Origin: Ottowia sp. oral taxon 894
Lineage (GTDB): Bacteria > Pseudomonadota > Gammaproteobacteria > Burkholderiales > Burkholderiaceae_C
Length of the DNA: 64,000 nucleotides
Direction of reading: 5' to 3'
Assembly (NCBI RefSeq): GCF_001262075.1
Contig: NZ_CP012073.1
Span: forward strand, 682,001-746,000
The stretch's first letter is position 1, and every line of letters starts with the position of its first letter. Positions 44,714-56,100 of the stretch are shown piece by piece. A program made the position numbers and the translations under genes. The notes below the pieces were generated by a model. That model saw nothing but the letters and a program-made list of their open reading frames with translations. It was not told the DNA's origin and did not search any database.

Positions 44714-46723
44714 CTAGAAAGGCTGCCTGTCCTGCCACCAGTCCAGCACCTGCTGCACCGATTGCTCAATGCTCAAGCAGGAGTTGTCCAGCGCCAGGGC
44801 GTCTTGCGCGGCTTTGAGCGGCGCGGCGGCGCGGGAAGCATCCCGCGCGTCGCGCGCCTGAAGGTCGTCGCGAAGGCGGGCGATGTTAGCCGAAATTCCC
44901 TTTGCGGCCAATTGCTTGTAGCGGCGCTCGGCCCGCGTTTCGGTGCTGGCCGTGAGAAAAACTTTCAGCGGCGCATCGGCAAACACCACCGTGCCCATGT
45001 CGCGCCCGTCGGCCACCAGCCCCGGCAAGCGGGCCATGCCGCGCTGCAAGTTAAGCAAGGCGGCGCGCACGGCAGGCAGCGGCGCCAGGGCCGAGGCATC
45101 CATGCCCGTTTGCTCGCTGCGCAGGGCTTCGCTCACATCGCGCCCGTCCAGCCAAACGCGGCCCGCTTCAAAGCGCAAAGGCAGCGCAGCGGCCAGGCGG
45201 GCCAGCGCCGCCTCGTCATCCAGCGCCACGCCGGCCTGGCGCGCGGCCAGCGCCGTGGCGCGATACAGCGCGCCAGAGTCCAGGTAATGCCAGCCCAGCC
45301 GCGCCGCCAGCGCCGCCGCCAGCGTGCCCTTGCCGGAAGCCGTGGGGCCGTCTATGCAAATCACGGGCACGGCGCGTGCGGGCCGCGCGGCGGCAAACAG
45401 CGTTTCGAAATAGTCCGGAAACGTCTTGGCCACGCACTTCGGGTCTTGCACGCGCACGGGCAGCGCGGCCGGGTTGAAAGCCGCCAGGCTCGCGCACATG
45501 GCCATGCGGTGATCGTCGTAAGTGCAAATGCTCGCCGCGCGCCAGCCGCCCGCCAGCGCCGGGGGCGTGATGCGGATGAAATCGGCCCCCTCCTCCACCG
45601 CCGCGCCCAGCTTGCGCAGCTGGGCCGTCATGGCGGCAATGCGGTCGGTTTCCTTCACGCGCCAGCTCGCAATGTTGCGCAGCGTGCTGGGGCCATCGGC
45701 ATACAGCGCCATCATGGCCAGCGTCATCGCCGCATCGGGAATGTGGTTGCAGTCCAGATCAACCGCCTTCAGCGGCCAGGCCCCGCGCCGTGCGCGCAGC
45801 CAGCCGCTGCCGCCCTGCACATCCGCGCCCATCAGGCGGGCCGCCTCCACAAAGCGAATGTCGCCCTGCACCGCATCCAGCCCCAGCCCTTCAATCACAA
45901 GGCCCTCGCCGCCCTCCGGCGCCGACAGCGCCCCCGCCGCAATGAAATAACTGGCCGAAGACGCATCTGCCTCCACCCACACCTCGCCCGGCGACTGATA
46001 GCGGCTGCCCTTGGGAATGACAAAACGCTCCCACCCCTGCCGCTGCACCGCCACGCCAAAGCGCTCCAGCAGCGCCAGCGTGATGTGGATGTAAGGCCGC
46101 GAAATCAGCTCGCCCTCCACCTGCACCGTCACCTCGCGCTCACGCGCGGCCAGCGGCAGCGCCAACAGCAGCGCCGTCAGAAACTGGCTGGAAACATCGC
46201 CGCGCACCCGCACCGGCGCATCCAGCGCCAGCGGCGGCACGCCCGCCGCTTCGGCAATGCGCAGCGGCGGAAAACCCGGCTGCCCCAGCTCCTCAATGCG
46301 GCAGCCCAGCCGCCGCAGCGCCGCCACCAAATCGCCAATGGGCCGCTCGTGCATGCGCGCCACGCCCGACAGCTCATGCTCGCCGCCCAGCAGCGCCAGC
46401 GCCGCCGTCAGCGGCCGCATCGCCGTGCCCGCGTTCCCCAGAAAAAGCCGCGTAGGCGACGCCGGCGCGCGCCCGCCCAGCCCCTCAATCAGCACCTCAT
46501 CAGCCCGGTCATCGGCGCGGCGCACGCCGCAGCCCATCTGCGCCAGCGCCTGCAACATCACCCGCGTATCGTCGCTATCGAGCAGGCCGCGCACCCGCGT
46601 CGCGCCCTCGCTCAAGGCCGCCAGCAGCAGCACGCGGTTGGAAATGCTCTTGGAGCCAGGCAGCCGCACCCGCCCCTGCACGGCGCGCAGGGCGGGGACA
46701 TCCAGAAATTCAGTGGTGAACAT
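44714..46723 (-). CDS. aroA-cmk: bifunctional EPSP synthase / cytidylate kinase fusion
   Basis: The 669-residue product has two enzymes in one chain. The EPSP synthase part (about 1-440) shows [40 protein letters not shown] and [19 protein letters not shown]. The cytidylate kinase part (about 446-669) shows the P-loop [44 protein letters not shown] and [14 protein letters not shown]. The first makes 5-enolpyruvylshikimate-3-phosphate in aromatic synthesis; the second phosphorylates CMP. In many relatives they are separate adjacent genes; here no stop separates them. It lies upstream of rpsA. Confidence 0.95.
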   Translation of the reverse strand: MFTTEFLDVPALRAVQGRVRLPGSKSISNRVLLLAALSEGATRVRGLLDSDDTRVMLQALAQMGCGVRRADDRADEVLIEGLGGRAPASPTRLFLGNAGTAMRPLTAALALLGGEHELSGVARMHERPIGDLVAALRRLGCRIEELGQPGFPPLRIAEAAGVPPLALDAPVRVRGDVSSQFLTALLLALPLAAREREVTVQVEGELISRPYIHITLALLERFGVAVQRQGWERFVIPKGSRYQSPGEVWVEADASSASYFIAAGALSAPEGGEGLVIEGLGLDAVQGDIRFVEAARLMGADVQGGSGWLRARRGAWPLKAVDLDCNHIPDAAMTLAMMALYADGPSTLRNIASWRVKETDRIAAMTAQLRKLGAAVEEGADFIRITPPALAGGWRAASICTYDDHRMAMCASLAAFNPAALPVRVQDPKCVAKTFPDYFETLFAAARPARAVPVICIDGPTASGKGTLAAALAARLGWHYLDSGALYRATALAARQAGVALDDEAALARLAAALPLRFEAGRVWLDGRDVSEALRSEQTGMDASALAPLPAVRAALLNLQRGMARLPGLVADGRDMGTVVFADAPLKVFLTASTETRAERRYKQLAAKGISANIARLRDDLQARDARDASRAAAPLKAAQDALALDNSCLSIEQSVQQVLDWWQDRQPF

Positions 46724-46780
46724 GGTTTTCGCGCAGGGGCCGGGCGCTACGCCCTGGCCGGAAGCAGGCTCTTTTCAATC

Positions 46781-46862
46781 CAAAAAAGGAGCAAATTCAG
46801 GGGGCATGAAAGTGTGCCTTGCGCACTTTCCACTAGGACATCACGCTATGAATTCAGGAGCG
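46781..46862 (-). repeat. family A dispersed repeat, copy 7
   Basis: Minus strand: GCTCCTGAATTCATAGC, GATGTCCTAGTGG, hairpin arms AAAGTG and CACTTT around GCGCAAGGCACA, then TTTGCTCCTTTTTTGG. It starts within three bases of the lnt stop codon. Confidence 0.85.
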
Positions 46863-46864
46863 AA

Positions 46865-48583
46865 TCAGCGCCCATGCCGCTTGCGCCAGCTGGCGCACAG
46901 CAGCGCCAGCGCCGCGCAGGCGGCCCACAGGGGCCACAAGCGCCACCGGGCCGTCCAGACGGCGTAAGGGGTGAGGTGGGTGTGGCCCTCGAATTCGCCC
47001 GTGAGCACGCCGCGCGTGGTGCGCGGCTGCAGGTGCGTGACCTGGCCGTGCGCGTTGATGATGGCGGTGGCGCCCGTGTTGGTGGCGCGCAGCATGGGGC
47101 GCTCGAATTCGCGCGCGCGCATGCGGCTGATGGCCAGGTGCTGGTCGATGGCCACGCCGTCGCCAAACCAGCCGATGTTGCTCAGGTTCACAAAGGCGGT
47201 GGGCGCGGCTGCCGGGTCGCCAAAGCGGGCGGCCAGCTCTTCGCCAAACAAGTCTTCGTAGCAGATGTTGGGCGCCAGGCGCTGCGCTTGCCAGGCGAAA
47301 GAGGGCTGCGCCAGCGCGCCCCGGTTGAAGTCGCCCAGCGGAATGTTCATCAGCTGCACGAACCACTTGAACAGCGGCGGAATGAATTCGCCAAAGGGCA
47401 CCAGGTGGTGCTTGTCATAGCGGTAGGCCGCGCTTTGGCCGGGCGCCAGGCCCATGACGGAGTTGGTGTAGCCCTCGCTGGCGTTGCCCAGCGGCACGCC
47501 GATGAGGGCGGCTTGCGCGCTCTGGCCTTCGCGCGCTGCGCCGTAGCGCCGCAGCAGGCCCTGCCAGTAGCCGTCGGGCAGCTGCTGCGGCAGCACGGGA
47601 ATGGCGGTTTCGGGCGCGATGACCAGGGTGGCGCGGGCCTCGCGCAGCTCTTGCCCGTACCAGCGCAGCGCGTCAATCACGCCCGTGCCGGGCACGAACT
47701 TTTCATCTTGCGGAATGTTGCCTTGCAGCAGCGCCACCTGCATGGGCGGCAGGGGGTTGGCCGTGGCGGTTTGCGATTCCTGGTTGAGCCACCACGTCCA
47801 CGACACCAGCCCCAGCACCAGCAGGGCCACTTGCGTGGCTTCTTCGCCGTCGTGCTTTTGCATGGCATACAGGGCGATGAAGGCCATGAGCCAGGCGGCC
47901 ACGAAGCCAATGCCATACACGCCCACCCAGCGCGCCAGCGGCGCAAAAGGCCCGTCCACATGCGCATAGCCGCCCGCGCCCCACGGAAAGCCCGTCAGCA
48001 GCGTGCCGCGCGCCAGCTCCGCCAGCGTCCACAGCGCGGCAAACAGCAGCGCCGCGCGCAGCGCCTTGATGCGCGGCGGCGCGCCTGGCGCGTTGTCATC
48101 CTCTTTCTCGCGCTCTTTCTCGTGCGCAAGGGGCATGCAGGCCACGAACAGGCCCGCCGCCACGGCGTAATACAGCGCCAGAAAACCCGCCAGCGCCAGC
48201 ACCGCCAGCACCGCCAGCGGCGCGGCCAGCCCGCCGTAGGTGTGCATGGAAATGAACAGCCACCAGAACGTGCCCGTCAGCCAGCCCAGCGCGAACAGCC
48301 AGCCCAGCGCAAAGCCCGCGCCAAAGCGCACGGCCGGGCGGGCGCCAGCGGGCGGCTGCGCCATGCGCGCCGTCATGCGGTTGGTGGCCTGCCGCGGGGC
48401 CTGCACGGCCAGGCGCAGCGCCACGCGCGCCAGCAGCGCCGCCAGCGCCCCCAGGCCCAGCATTTGCAGCCACCAGTGGGGCTGGCCGCCCAGCGGATCG
48501 GCCAGCGCCACGGCTTGCGTCAGCCCGGCCAGCACGGCCAGACCGCCAGAAAGCGCCCACGCGCGGGGAGAAAAAGCACTCAT
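46865..48583 (-). CDS. lnt: apolipoprotein N-acyltransferase
   Basis: The 572-residue product has six or seven N-terminal membrane helices. The CN-hydrolase domain follows, with the catalytic Glu in VIAPETAIPVL, the Lys near YDKHHLVPFGEF and the Cys in APNICYEDLFGEEL. It adds the third acyl chain to lipoproteins in the inner membrane. It overlaps the upstream corC gene by four bases (ATGA). Confidence 0.95.
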   Translation of the reverse strand: MSAFSPRAWALSGGLAVLAGLTQAVALADPLGGQPHWWLQMLGLGALAALLARVALRLAVQAPRQATNRMTARMAQPPAGARPAVRFGAGFALGWLFALGWLTGTFWWLFISMHTYGGLAAPLAVLAVLALAGFLALYYAVAAGLFVACMPLAHEKEREKEDDNAPGAPPRIKALRAALLFAALWTLAELARGTLLTGFPWGAGGYAHVDGPFAPLARWVGVYGIGFVAAWLMAFIALYAMQKHDGEEATQVALLVLGLVSWTWWLNQESQTATANPLPPMQVALLQGNIPQDEKFVPGTGVIDALRWYGQELREARATLVIAPETAIPVLPQQLPDGYWQGLLRRYGAAREGQSAQAALIGVPLGNASEGYTNSVMGLAPGQSAAYRYDKHHLVPFGEFIPPLFKWFVQLMNIPLGDFNRGALAQPSFAWQAQRLAPNICYEDLFGEELAARFGDPAAAPTAFVNLSNIGWFGDGVAIDQHLAISRMRAREFERPMLRATNTGATAIINAHGQVTHLQPRTTRGVLTGEFEGHTHLTPYAVWTARWRLWPLWAACAALALLCASWRKRHGR

Positions 48584-49497
48584 GACGCCTCATCCTTCAA
48601 TGCAGGGCGCGCCGGCGGCAGCACGCGAAACCAGCGCACTGCGCCGCCCTTGGTCAGCAGCACGCGCAATTGCAGCCCGCCCAGCGTGCACTGCTCGCCG
48701 CGCACGGGCACGCGGCCCATTTCATGCGCCACCAGGCCGCCGATGGTGTCAAAGGCCACGGGCAAGTCTGCGTCCGCCACCGTGCCCAGATGCACGCCAA
48801 AGGCCTCGTTCACCTTCTCCAGCGGCGTGTGCCCGGCCACGCGCCAAGTGCCATCGGCCAGCGCGAAGATGTCGCCCGTTTCAGCCTCGCCGTCGAACTC
48901 GTCTTCGATTTCGCCCACGATCTGCTCCAGCACGTCTTCAATCGTGATCAGCCCCGCCATGCGGCCAAACTCGTCCACCACGATGGCCATGTGATTGCGG
49001 TTGATGCGAAAAGCGCGCAGCAGATCGTTCAGCCCCTTGCTCTCGGGCACGAACATGGCCGGACGCACCAGCGTGCGCACGCTCAGCTCGGGCGCGCGCT
49101 GCAATTTGAGCAAGTCCTTGGCCATCAGGATGCCGGTGACGTTCTCGCGCTCGCCCTGATAGACGGGAAAGCGCGAATGCGCCGTGTCAATCACCGTGCG
49201 CAGCAGCGCTTCGTAAGGCGCGTCAATGTCGAGCATGTCCATGCGCGGCGTGGGCACCATCACCTCCTTGGCCGTCATCTCCGCCAGGCGCAGCACGCCT
49301 TCGAGCATCACGCGGCTGTCAGCGTCAATCAGCTGCTTGTCCTCGGCCTCGGCCAGCGCGTCAATCAGCTCATGCGTCGAATCCACGCCCGGGTTCAGAA
49401 ATTCAATGAGCCGGCGGAAAAAACTCCGCTTGTCTTCAGAACGCCCTGGGCGCTCATGCGCGCGGGCCGCGTGAGGCGCTGAATGTGGGTCAGGCAC
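48580..49497 (-). CDS. corC: CorC/YbeX-type CBS-domain protein
   Basis: The 305-residue product starts with a short charged tail. A CBS pair follows (KEVMVPTPRMDMLDIDAPYE, LVRPAMFVPESKGLNDLLRA, MAIVVDEFGRMAGLITIEDV). A C-terminal CorC/HlyC transporter-associated domain ends it (DGTWRVAGHTPLEKVNEAFG). It takes part in magnesium and cobalt efflux or resistance. The gene is directly upstream of lnt, the conserved ybeX-lnt order. Confidence 0.92.
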   Translation of the reverse strand: MPDPHSAPHAARAHERPGRSEDKRSFFRRLIEFLNPGVDSTHELIDALAEAEDKQLIDADSRVMLEGVLRLAEMTAKEVMVPTPRMDMLDIDAPYEALLRTVIDTAHSRFPVYQGERENVTGILMAKDLLKLQRAPELSVRTLVRPAMFVPESKGLNDLLRAFRINRNHMAIVVDEFGRMAGLITIEDVLEQIVGEIEDEFDGEAETGDIFALADGTWRVAGHTPLEKVNEAFGVHLGTVADADLPVAFDTIGGLVAHEMGRVPVRGEQCTLGGLQLRVLLTKGGAVRWFRVLPPARPALKDEAS

Positions 49498-49730
49498 GGT
49501 GGGTCATGCAGCAGTTGAAACAGAAGGCAAAGGATAGCGGAATTGCCAGACGCGTCAGCGCGAACGCAAACGCCGGATGCTCCCCAAAAAAGCGCCGGAC
49601 GCAAGCCGCGAAAAACGGCTCCGCTCCCGGAGGCAAAGCATGAAAACCCGGCCTTGGGGGCAGCCGTCTCTGAACCGGTTCTCAGGCTCCGCGCCCGCGC
49701 GGCTTCAGCCCTGGCTGGCAAAGCCTTTTT

Positions 49731-49815
49731 TAGCTCCTTTATCAATAGCATGACGTCCTAGTGGATATTGCGCAGGACGGCATTCCTGCCCCTTTTATTC
49801 GCTCCTGTTTTTGAT
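49731..49815 (+). repeat. family A dispersed repeat, copy 8
   Basis: GCTCCTTTATCAATAGC, GACGTCCTAGTGG, then GCAGGA/TCCTGC hairpin arms that replace the GCGC-type arms of other copies, and TTCGCTCCTGTTTTTGATCC. Confidence 0.85.
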
Positions 49816-50060
49816 CCAACCCGGCGAAATGGATCCGTCTGGAGGCCCGCTCCGCCCACATCAACCGCGCCCGCGCCTCAAGACGCGGGCGCGGCAATTC
49901 AGGAGGAAGCGCAAGGCGGCTTTGAAGTGCGCTTCATTTTTTGTCCCGCCCTGCGCCCTACCCTGCCCCGCCAGCCGCCCAAAGCCGCCTTCCTGCCCCA
50001 CGGGGCTGGCCGCAGACAGGCCCCGGAGCCAGAGGCATGCCCTTGCAAGGCCATAAAAAA

Positions 50061-50095
50061 ACAGGCCCATCGCACGGATGGGCCTGTCTTCGCGC
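50061..50095. terminator. terminator after the chemosensory operon
   Basis: ACAGGCCCAT and ATGGGCCTGT form a ten-base stem around CGCACGG, with an A run on the minus strand exit side. It ends the chpA transcript. Confidence 0.8.
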
Positions 50096-50115
50096 AGGCT
50101 GCGGGCGGCCCGCAG

Positions 50116-53100
50116 TCAAGCGCCCTCGGCGGGCGTTGTCACCAAGGCGTATTCCTTGATGAGGTGCAGCAGGTCGTCTTCCGAATAGGGTTTGCCCAGG
50201 TAGTGGTTCACGCCCAGCTCTTCGGCGTGGTCGCGGTGCTTTTCGGCGATGCGCGAGGTGATCATGATGACCGGCAGGTCTTTCAGGCTGGCGTCGGCGC
50301 GGATGTTGCGCACGAAGTCAAAGCCGTCCATGCGCGGCATCTCGATGTCGGAGAGCACCACGGCCGGGCGTTCTTCGCGCAGGCGCTCCAGCCCTTGCAG
50401 GCCGTCGGCCGCGAGGGCGACGCGGTAGCCCTCGCGCTGGAGCAGGCGCTGGGTGACGCGGCGCACGGTGATGGAGTCGTCCACCACCAGCACGAGCGGA
50501 ATGCCGGACTGCGCGGCGGCCGCCTTCTTGTCTTCGCTGCCCTTTGCGCCCTTTGCACTGAAAGCCTTGGCCTGCGCGCCGTACACCGTGGCCAGCGCCA
50601 CGAGGTTGTAGATGAGCGCCACGGCGCCGGAAGCCAGCGCGGTAACGGCCACCAGGCCGGGCAGGCGCGAGAGCTGGCGCCCCAGGCCCTTCACAACCAC
50701 CTCCTGGTTGCCCAGCACTTCGTCCACGTGCACGGCAATGCGCTGGTCGGCGCTTCGGAAGATGACCACGGGCGTGCTGCGCGAAGGCGGCTCGGTGCTG
50801 CGCGGAGAGTTTTGCAGCAGCGCGCCTGCCCAATAGAAGTGCAGCGCCTGGCCTTCGTGCATGAAGGTGCCGTTTTCGTAGGCCTGCTGGAGCACTTCGG
50901 GGCCGGCGCGGTGAATGATGTCCACCTGGTTGGAAGGCACGCCAATGGACAGCGCTCCCGCGCGCACCATCACCACGTGGGTGACGGCGGTGGTCAGCGG
51001 CATGACGAGGCGGAAGGTGGAGCCTTTGCCTTCGGTGAAGGTGGTTTCGATGCGGCCGCCCAGCGCCTGGATTTCGGTGCGGACCACGTCCATGCCCACG
51101 CCACGGCCCGCCAGCTCCGTGACCTGCGACATGGTGGTAAAGCCGGGCGCGAAGATGAGGCTGGCGATTTCCTCATTGCTGAGCTGCTGGCCGGCCTTGA
51201 TGAGGCCGCGCTCGACGGCGCGGGCGCAGATGCGCGCGGCATCCAGCCCGCCGCCGTCGTCGTGGAAGGCCACGGACACGTCGTTGCCGGACTGGCTCAC
51301 GTCAATGGAGATGGTGCCGGTGGCTTCCTTGCCCCGGCTGGCGCGCACGGCGGCCTGCTCGATGCCGTGCACCACGCAGTTGCGCAAGAGGTGCTCGAAG
51401 GCGGGCGTCATGCGATCCAGAATGCCTCGGTCCATTTCAATGGAGCCGCCGGTGATTTCGAGCTTGACGGACTTGCCGGTTTCCTTGGCGGCCTGGCGCA
51501 CCACGCGGTACAGGCGCTCGGAGATGCCTTCGAACTCCACCATGCGCGTGCGCAGCAGATCGCGCTGGAGTTCGCGCGACTGGCGCGCCTGCGCCACAAG
51601 ATCGTCTTCGCTGGAGTCGAGCGCGCGCTGCAAGGTGCGCTGCACGGTGGCCACGTCGTTCACGGACTCGGCCATCATGCGGGTGAGTTCCTGCATGCGG
51701 GTGAAACGGTCGAACTCCAGCGGGTCGAAGTTCTGCTGGGCGTCCTTGGTGAGCGCCAGGCGCGACTGCATCTGGGTTTCGGCTTGCAGCTCCACGTCGC
51801 GCAGCTGCTGGCGCAGGCGGTCGAGGTTGCCGGTGAGGTCGCCCAGCGAGTTGCGCAGCAGGCCCAGCGCCGCTTCCAGCCGCACGCGGGAAGTCATCAC
51901 CTCGCCGGCCTGATTGACCAGACGGTCCAGCAATTGCGAGCGCACGCGCACTGCCTGATTGGCCGCCGCGCGCGAAGCCGTCAGCGAAAGCGGCGCGGGC
52001 GGCGCCACCTTGCCGCTGGCGGGGCGCTGGGCCGGCGCGGCTGGCTGAGCGGGCGCCTTGGCCTGCGGCGCGGGCGCCGCAGCAGCCCGTGCAGCGCTTG
52101 GGGCAGGCGCGGCTGAGGCGGGCGCCGCCGCCGGAGCCACGGATACCTGAGCCGGAGGCATGGCCGCAGGCGCGGCAGCGGGAGTGGGAGCGGGCCTTGG
52201 CTGCTGGTGCGCCTGCGGCTCGTAGGCCTCGCCAGCCGCCTGCGCCTGCAAGCGGATGAAGGTGTTTTCCAGCTCGTCCAGGTATTCGAGCAGCGGCTCC
52301 ACATCCGCCTTCTTCAGGTTTTCGACGGCGCCCAGCTGCTCAATGGCCGATTCGGTGCGGTGCGCCATTTCGCCCAGCACCAGCGCGCCAGCCAGGCGGG
52401 CGCTGCCCTTGAGCGTGTGCAGGCCGCGCTGCACGCGGGCGCGCACGCTGGCATCCGTGGGGTTTTCCGTCCATTCACGCAGGGCTTCGCCCAGGCGGGG
52501 CAGCAGCTCCTCGGCTTCTTCTTCAAAGATGGGAAAGAGGTCTTCGTCGATGGCGTCCTGCACGTCAATGCCGTCGGCCACGGGGTGCGTGGGCGCATCG
52601 GTAATCTGGACCGTGGTGCGCGAAGCGGCAGCTGCAGCCGGAACGGAAGGCTCGGCCACATAGGAAAACACGGCAGGCGCATGCGCGTGCGAAGGCGCGG
52701 CCGGGCTGGCGGAGGCAGCCGCAGGCGAAGCCAAAGCGGCTGGCTGGACTGGCTGGGCAACGGGCGCAGGCGCTTCTTCAACCGGAGCCGGCAGTGTGGC
52801 GGGCATTGTTTCGGGCGGCAGCGCAATGATCGTCTGGCCTTCAGGCTCCAGACCATTGATGTCCGCCAGCAAGGCCGAGCCGGGTTCTTGCAGCGCGCCC
52901 GCAGCGAACTGGTGCAGTACACGCGAAATTTCAGCGGCGGCAGCCTGCAAGGTGCGAACCTGATGGGCCGAACCCTGCAACTGGCCATGCAGGCGCTGCA
53001 TGGCGTGTTCGGCAGCACGCGCAAAGACGGAGAGGCTTTCGAAACCCACTGTGGCCGACGCGCCTGCCAAAGAGTGCGCGCAGGCAATGGCGCGTTCAGG

Positions 53101-56100
53101 CACCGTCTGGTTGGGATGGCTGGCCCAAGTGTCCAACTCTTCCACCAGGCTGCGTGACCACGGATCGGCCTCGCTCAAATACACGTTGTACAGCGGCCGG
53201 CTGATGCTCAGGGGGCCAATGACCACGGGCAGGTCTTCGGCGCTGGCCTCTTCTTGCGGGGCCGCCTGGCCTTCGCCTGCGGCAGCGGGCTGCCCGGCCG
53301 GTTCCTGAAGCGGCTCGGCCACTTGTTCCTGCGCCGCTGCGGCGTCTGCACCAGATTCCACTGACTGCGGCTGCTGCTCTTCTTGCACGAAGCCGAAATC
53401 AGACCAATCCACGTCATCCGCTTCTTCAATGGCAATCAGCGTGTCGGGGGCGAAGTCTTCAACGGGCGGCAGCTCCGTTTCTGGCGTTCCCGCTTCTTGC
53501 CCCTGGCCGCCCAGTTCCAGATCAGGCAGCAGGCTGTCGATTTCGATGATTTCAGGCGCGGGCGATTCTTCCAGGGGCGGCTCAAACAGCGCCAAATCAT
53601 CTGCGGAAGCGCCCTCGCTGGTTTCAACCGTCTGGGCTTGTTCAGGCTCGGCTGTCTGCGGTTCTTCGGTTGCCTCCGCTTCAATGACCGGCGGCACGGC
53701 CTCGTCATTGCCCAGCTCTGGCAGGGCAAGGTCGGGCAGGTCGAGATCCGCCAGGCCCAGAGCGGCCGCAGGCTCCGCCGTGGCTGGTTCATCTGCCGGA
53801 ACGGCGTCAGCCTCCGGTTCAGGCGCAGACTCGGCCGCAGTTTCAGGCGGCGCATCCGTCTGGGCAGGCAGCTCCGCTTCAGCAACGTCAATGATTTCTT
53901 CTGCGGGAGCTGCCGTTTGCGCCGCAGGTTCTTCGGCTGCCACTGGCATGGCAGGCAGCGGAACACGCTCCTGCCCGGTGCGCATGGCTTCGGCGCTGAT
54001 GCGGAAAGGCCCGGCCTGCCAATGGCCAGACTGCTTGGCGGCAATGGCCTCCACCCAGTTGCCGAAAGCCAGCATGGACTCGGCAGCCAAGGCGCGCAGC
54101 TCGGCGCTGGCGGGCTTTTGCTCGGCCAGCCAGGCGTTCATGAGCTGCTCCATGGCCCAGGCCGCTTCACCGAACTCGTTCAGCCCCACCATGCGGGAGC
54201 TGCCCTTGAGCGTGTGGTAGGCGCGGCGCAGCGTGGTTTGCTGCTCCATGTCGTCAGAGCGCTGCTCCAGCGCCTGAATGGCCTGCTGGCCGTTCTGGAT
54301 CACTTCACGCGCTTCTTCCAGAAAGATGTCGAGCAGGTCGTCATCCACCTGCGGCTCGGCGGCAGCTGGCACCGCCACGGGAGCCGGTGTGGGGCTGGCC
54401 AAGGTGGTGAGCTTGTCCATTGCGCCCTTGAGGCCCTCGGCGTCGTTGGCGCGCGCGGCGCGCGCGGCCTCCTTGGCGGCGTTGGCCAGCGCCGTCTTGT
54501 CATCCAGCGCCGCCGAGAGGGCAATTTGCTCCAGCTGGCCCGGCAATGTGTGCGGGGTGCTTTCGGAAGAAGCCCGCACGTCGTCGATCAGGTCGGCAAT
54601 GGCGGGCTGCGCGCCGTCATCGCCCGAAGCTGGCAGCGATGGCGCTTCGTCTGCGCTTTGCAGCAGGTGGGCCGGCGCAGTACGGCCCATGATAGGGCGC
54701 AGCTCGCCCGTCTCCTCGTCCAGGGTGAACAGCTTTTTCGCCAGCACGGGCTGGTAGCTGAGCATGTCGATCAGAAAACCCAGCGCCCCCAGGCTGTTGC
54801 CCAGCCGTTCGAAGTCTTGCGCGTGCGCCTGCTGGATGTCTTCGCCATCGTATTGCGTGATGTTTTCGACGACATCGCGCATGCGCGCCACGGCCTGAGC
54901 TGCCTGATCCAGCCCCAGCACCAGCAGCACGCCGCGCATCTGCACCATCTGCGTCAGCGCCGTGCTCAATGGCGCGCGGTCGGCTACGTTGCGGAAGAAC
55001 TGATCGAGCTGCTGCTCAACTTCGCCCAGCGTCACGCGCAGCTCGCTGACCACGGTGCCCAGCGTCTGACGGTCGCTGATGCGGCGGTAAAGCTCTTCCA
55101 TCCAGGAGTCCAGAGGCTGCTGCACACCGCCATGCAAGATGGCCTCAAGACGGTCAGCAAGCTGCCGCGTCCGCGCGGCGAACACCGTATCGCCAGGGCG
55201 GAAATCCACGAAGGACGCTTCCAGAAACAGCACGGCCGTGGCCGCTTCCATCGCCAGGTCGGGGGACGGAACGGCGGCGGACTTGGCCACGTGACGGGCC
55301 ACATGAACAAAGGCGTCTGCCAGGGGCTTGCCATGCGCGTGCAGGCGGCGCAGTGAATCGGCCACAAGGCCGAACTGGTCCACGCTGCTCTTGAGCCGCG
55401 CCAGATCGCCGCCCGCCAGGCCAGACCATGCTTCCTTGAGCGTGTCAATGCGGCGGCGCGCCTGCGCCAGCACCGAAGGGTCAAACAAGCCGAAGACGGC
55501 CGTCTGGTAATCGACAGGCTCGCTGTCCTGCAAGCCCCATGCCGCGCGAACGGCTTTCAGCACCGGGGTTTCTTCGCCCTTCGGCTGGGCTTGCGAGCAG
55601 AAAAACAGCAGATCTTGCGCGAGCCTTTCGGAAACGGAATGCTCGCCTCGCGCCAGCGCGGTGTACTGAACCAGAATGCGCGAGGCCGCGCGCTTGATAT
55701 ACACGTCCGGCTTGAGCAGGCCATGCCCCAATGCCTCGAAAAAGCCCGATGACAGCTTCCAGAAAATGCTGGGATGCAGCGCCGTTTCACCGTCAGCCAG
55801 CCCCAGGCTGACCACGCACAGCTCCTCTGCGGCGTTGGCATCGGCCGTCTTCATGATCTTGAGCGTGCCGTGATCCACGCGCTGGCGCACCGCCGTGTCG
55901 TAATGCAGTTTTTGCAAGGCTGCCGGAGTCGCCGGATTGACCCAGCGCCAACTGACGGGCCACAAATCCGCCGGGTGAATGCGGTCAGCGCCCGCCAGCT
56001 GCTGCACTTCCTGAAACTGCGGGAACAGTCCCAACGCCGGGCGCGGGTTTTCTCCCAGCTGCCCTTCCAGATACTCAACCAGGGCGAATCCGGCGTTTTC

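Larger units (their letters stand above)
49498..50115. other. intergenic stretch with a repeat and a terminator
   Basis: No gene is supported. It holds family A copy 8 (49731-49815) and a strong terminator (50061-50095). Confidence 0.5.

Noticed and set aside
44762-48994. A very long open frame on the plus strand opposite aroA-cmk, lnt and corC
   Set aside because: It is antisense to three well-supported genes, its product is a low-complexity Arg/Gln-rich string, and GC-rich codon use opens antisense frames of this kind throughout the window.
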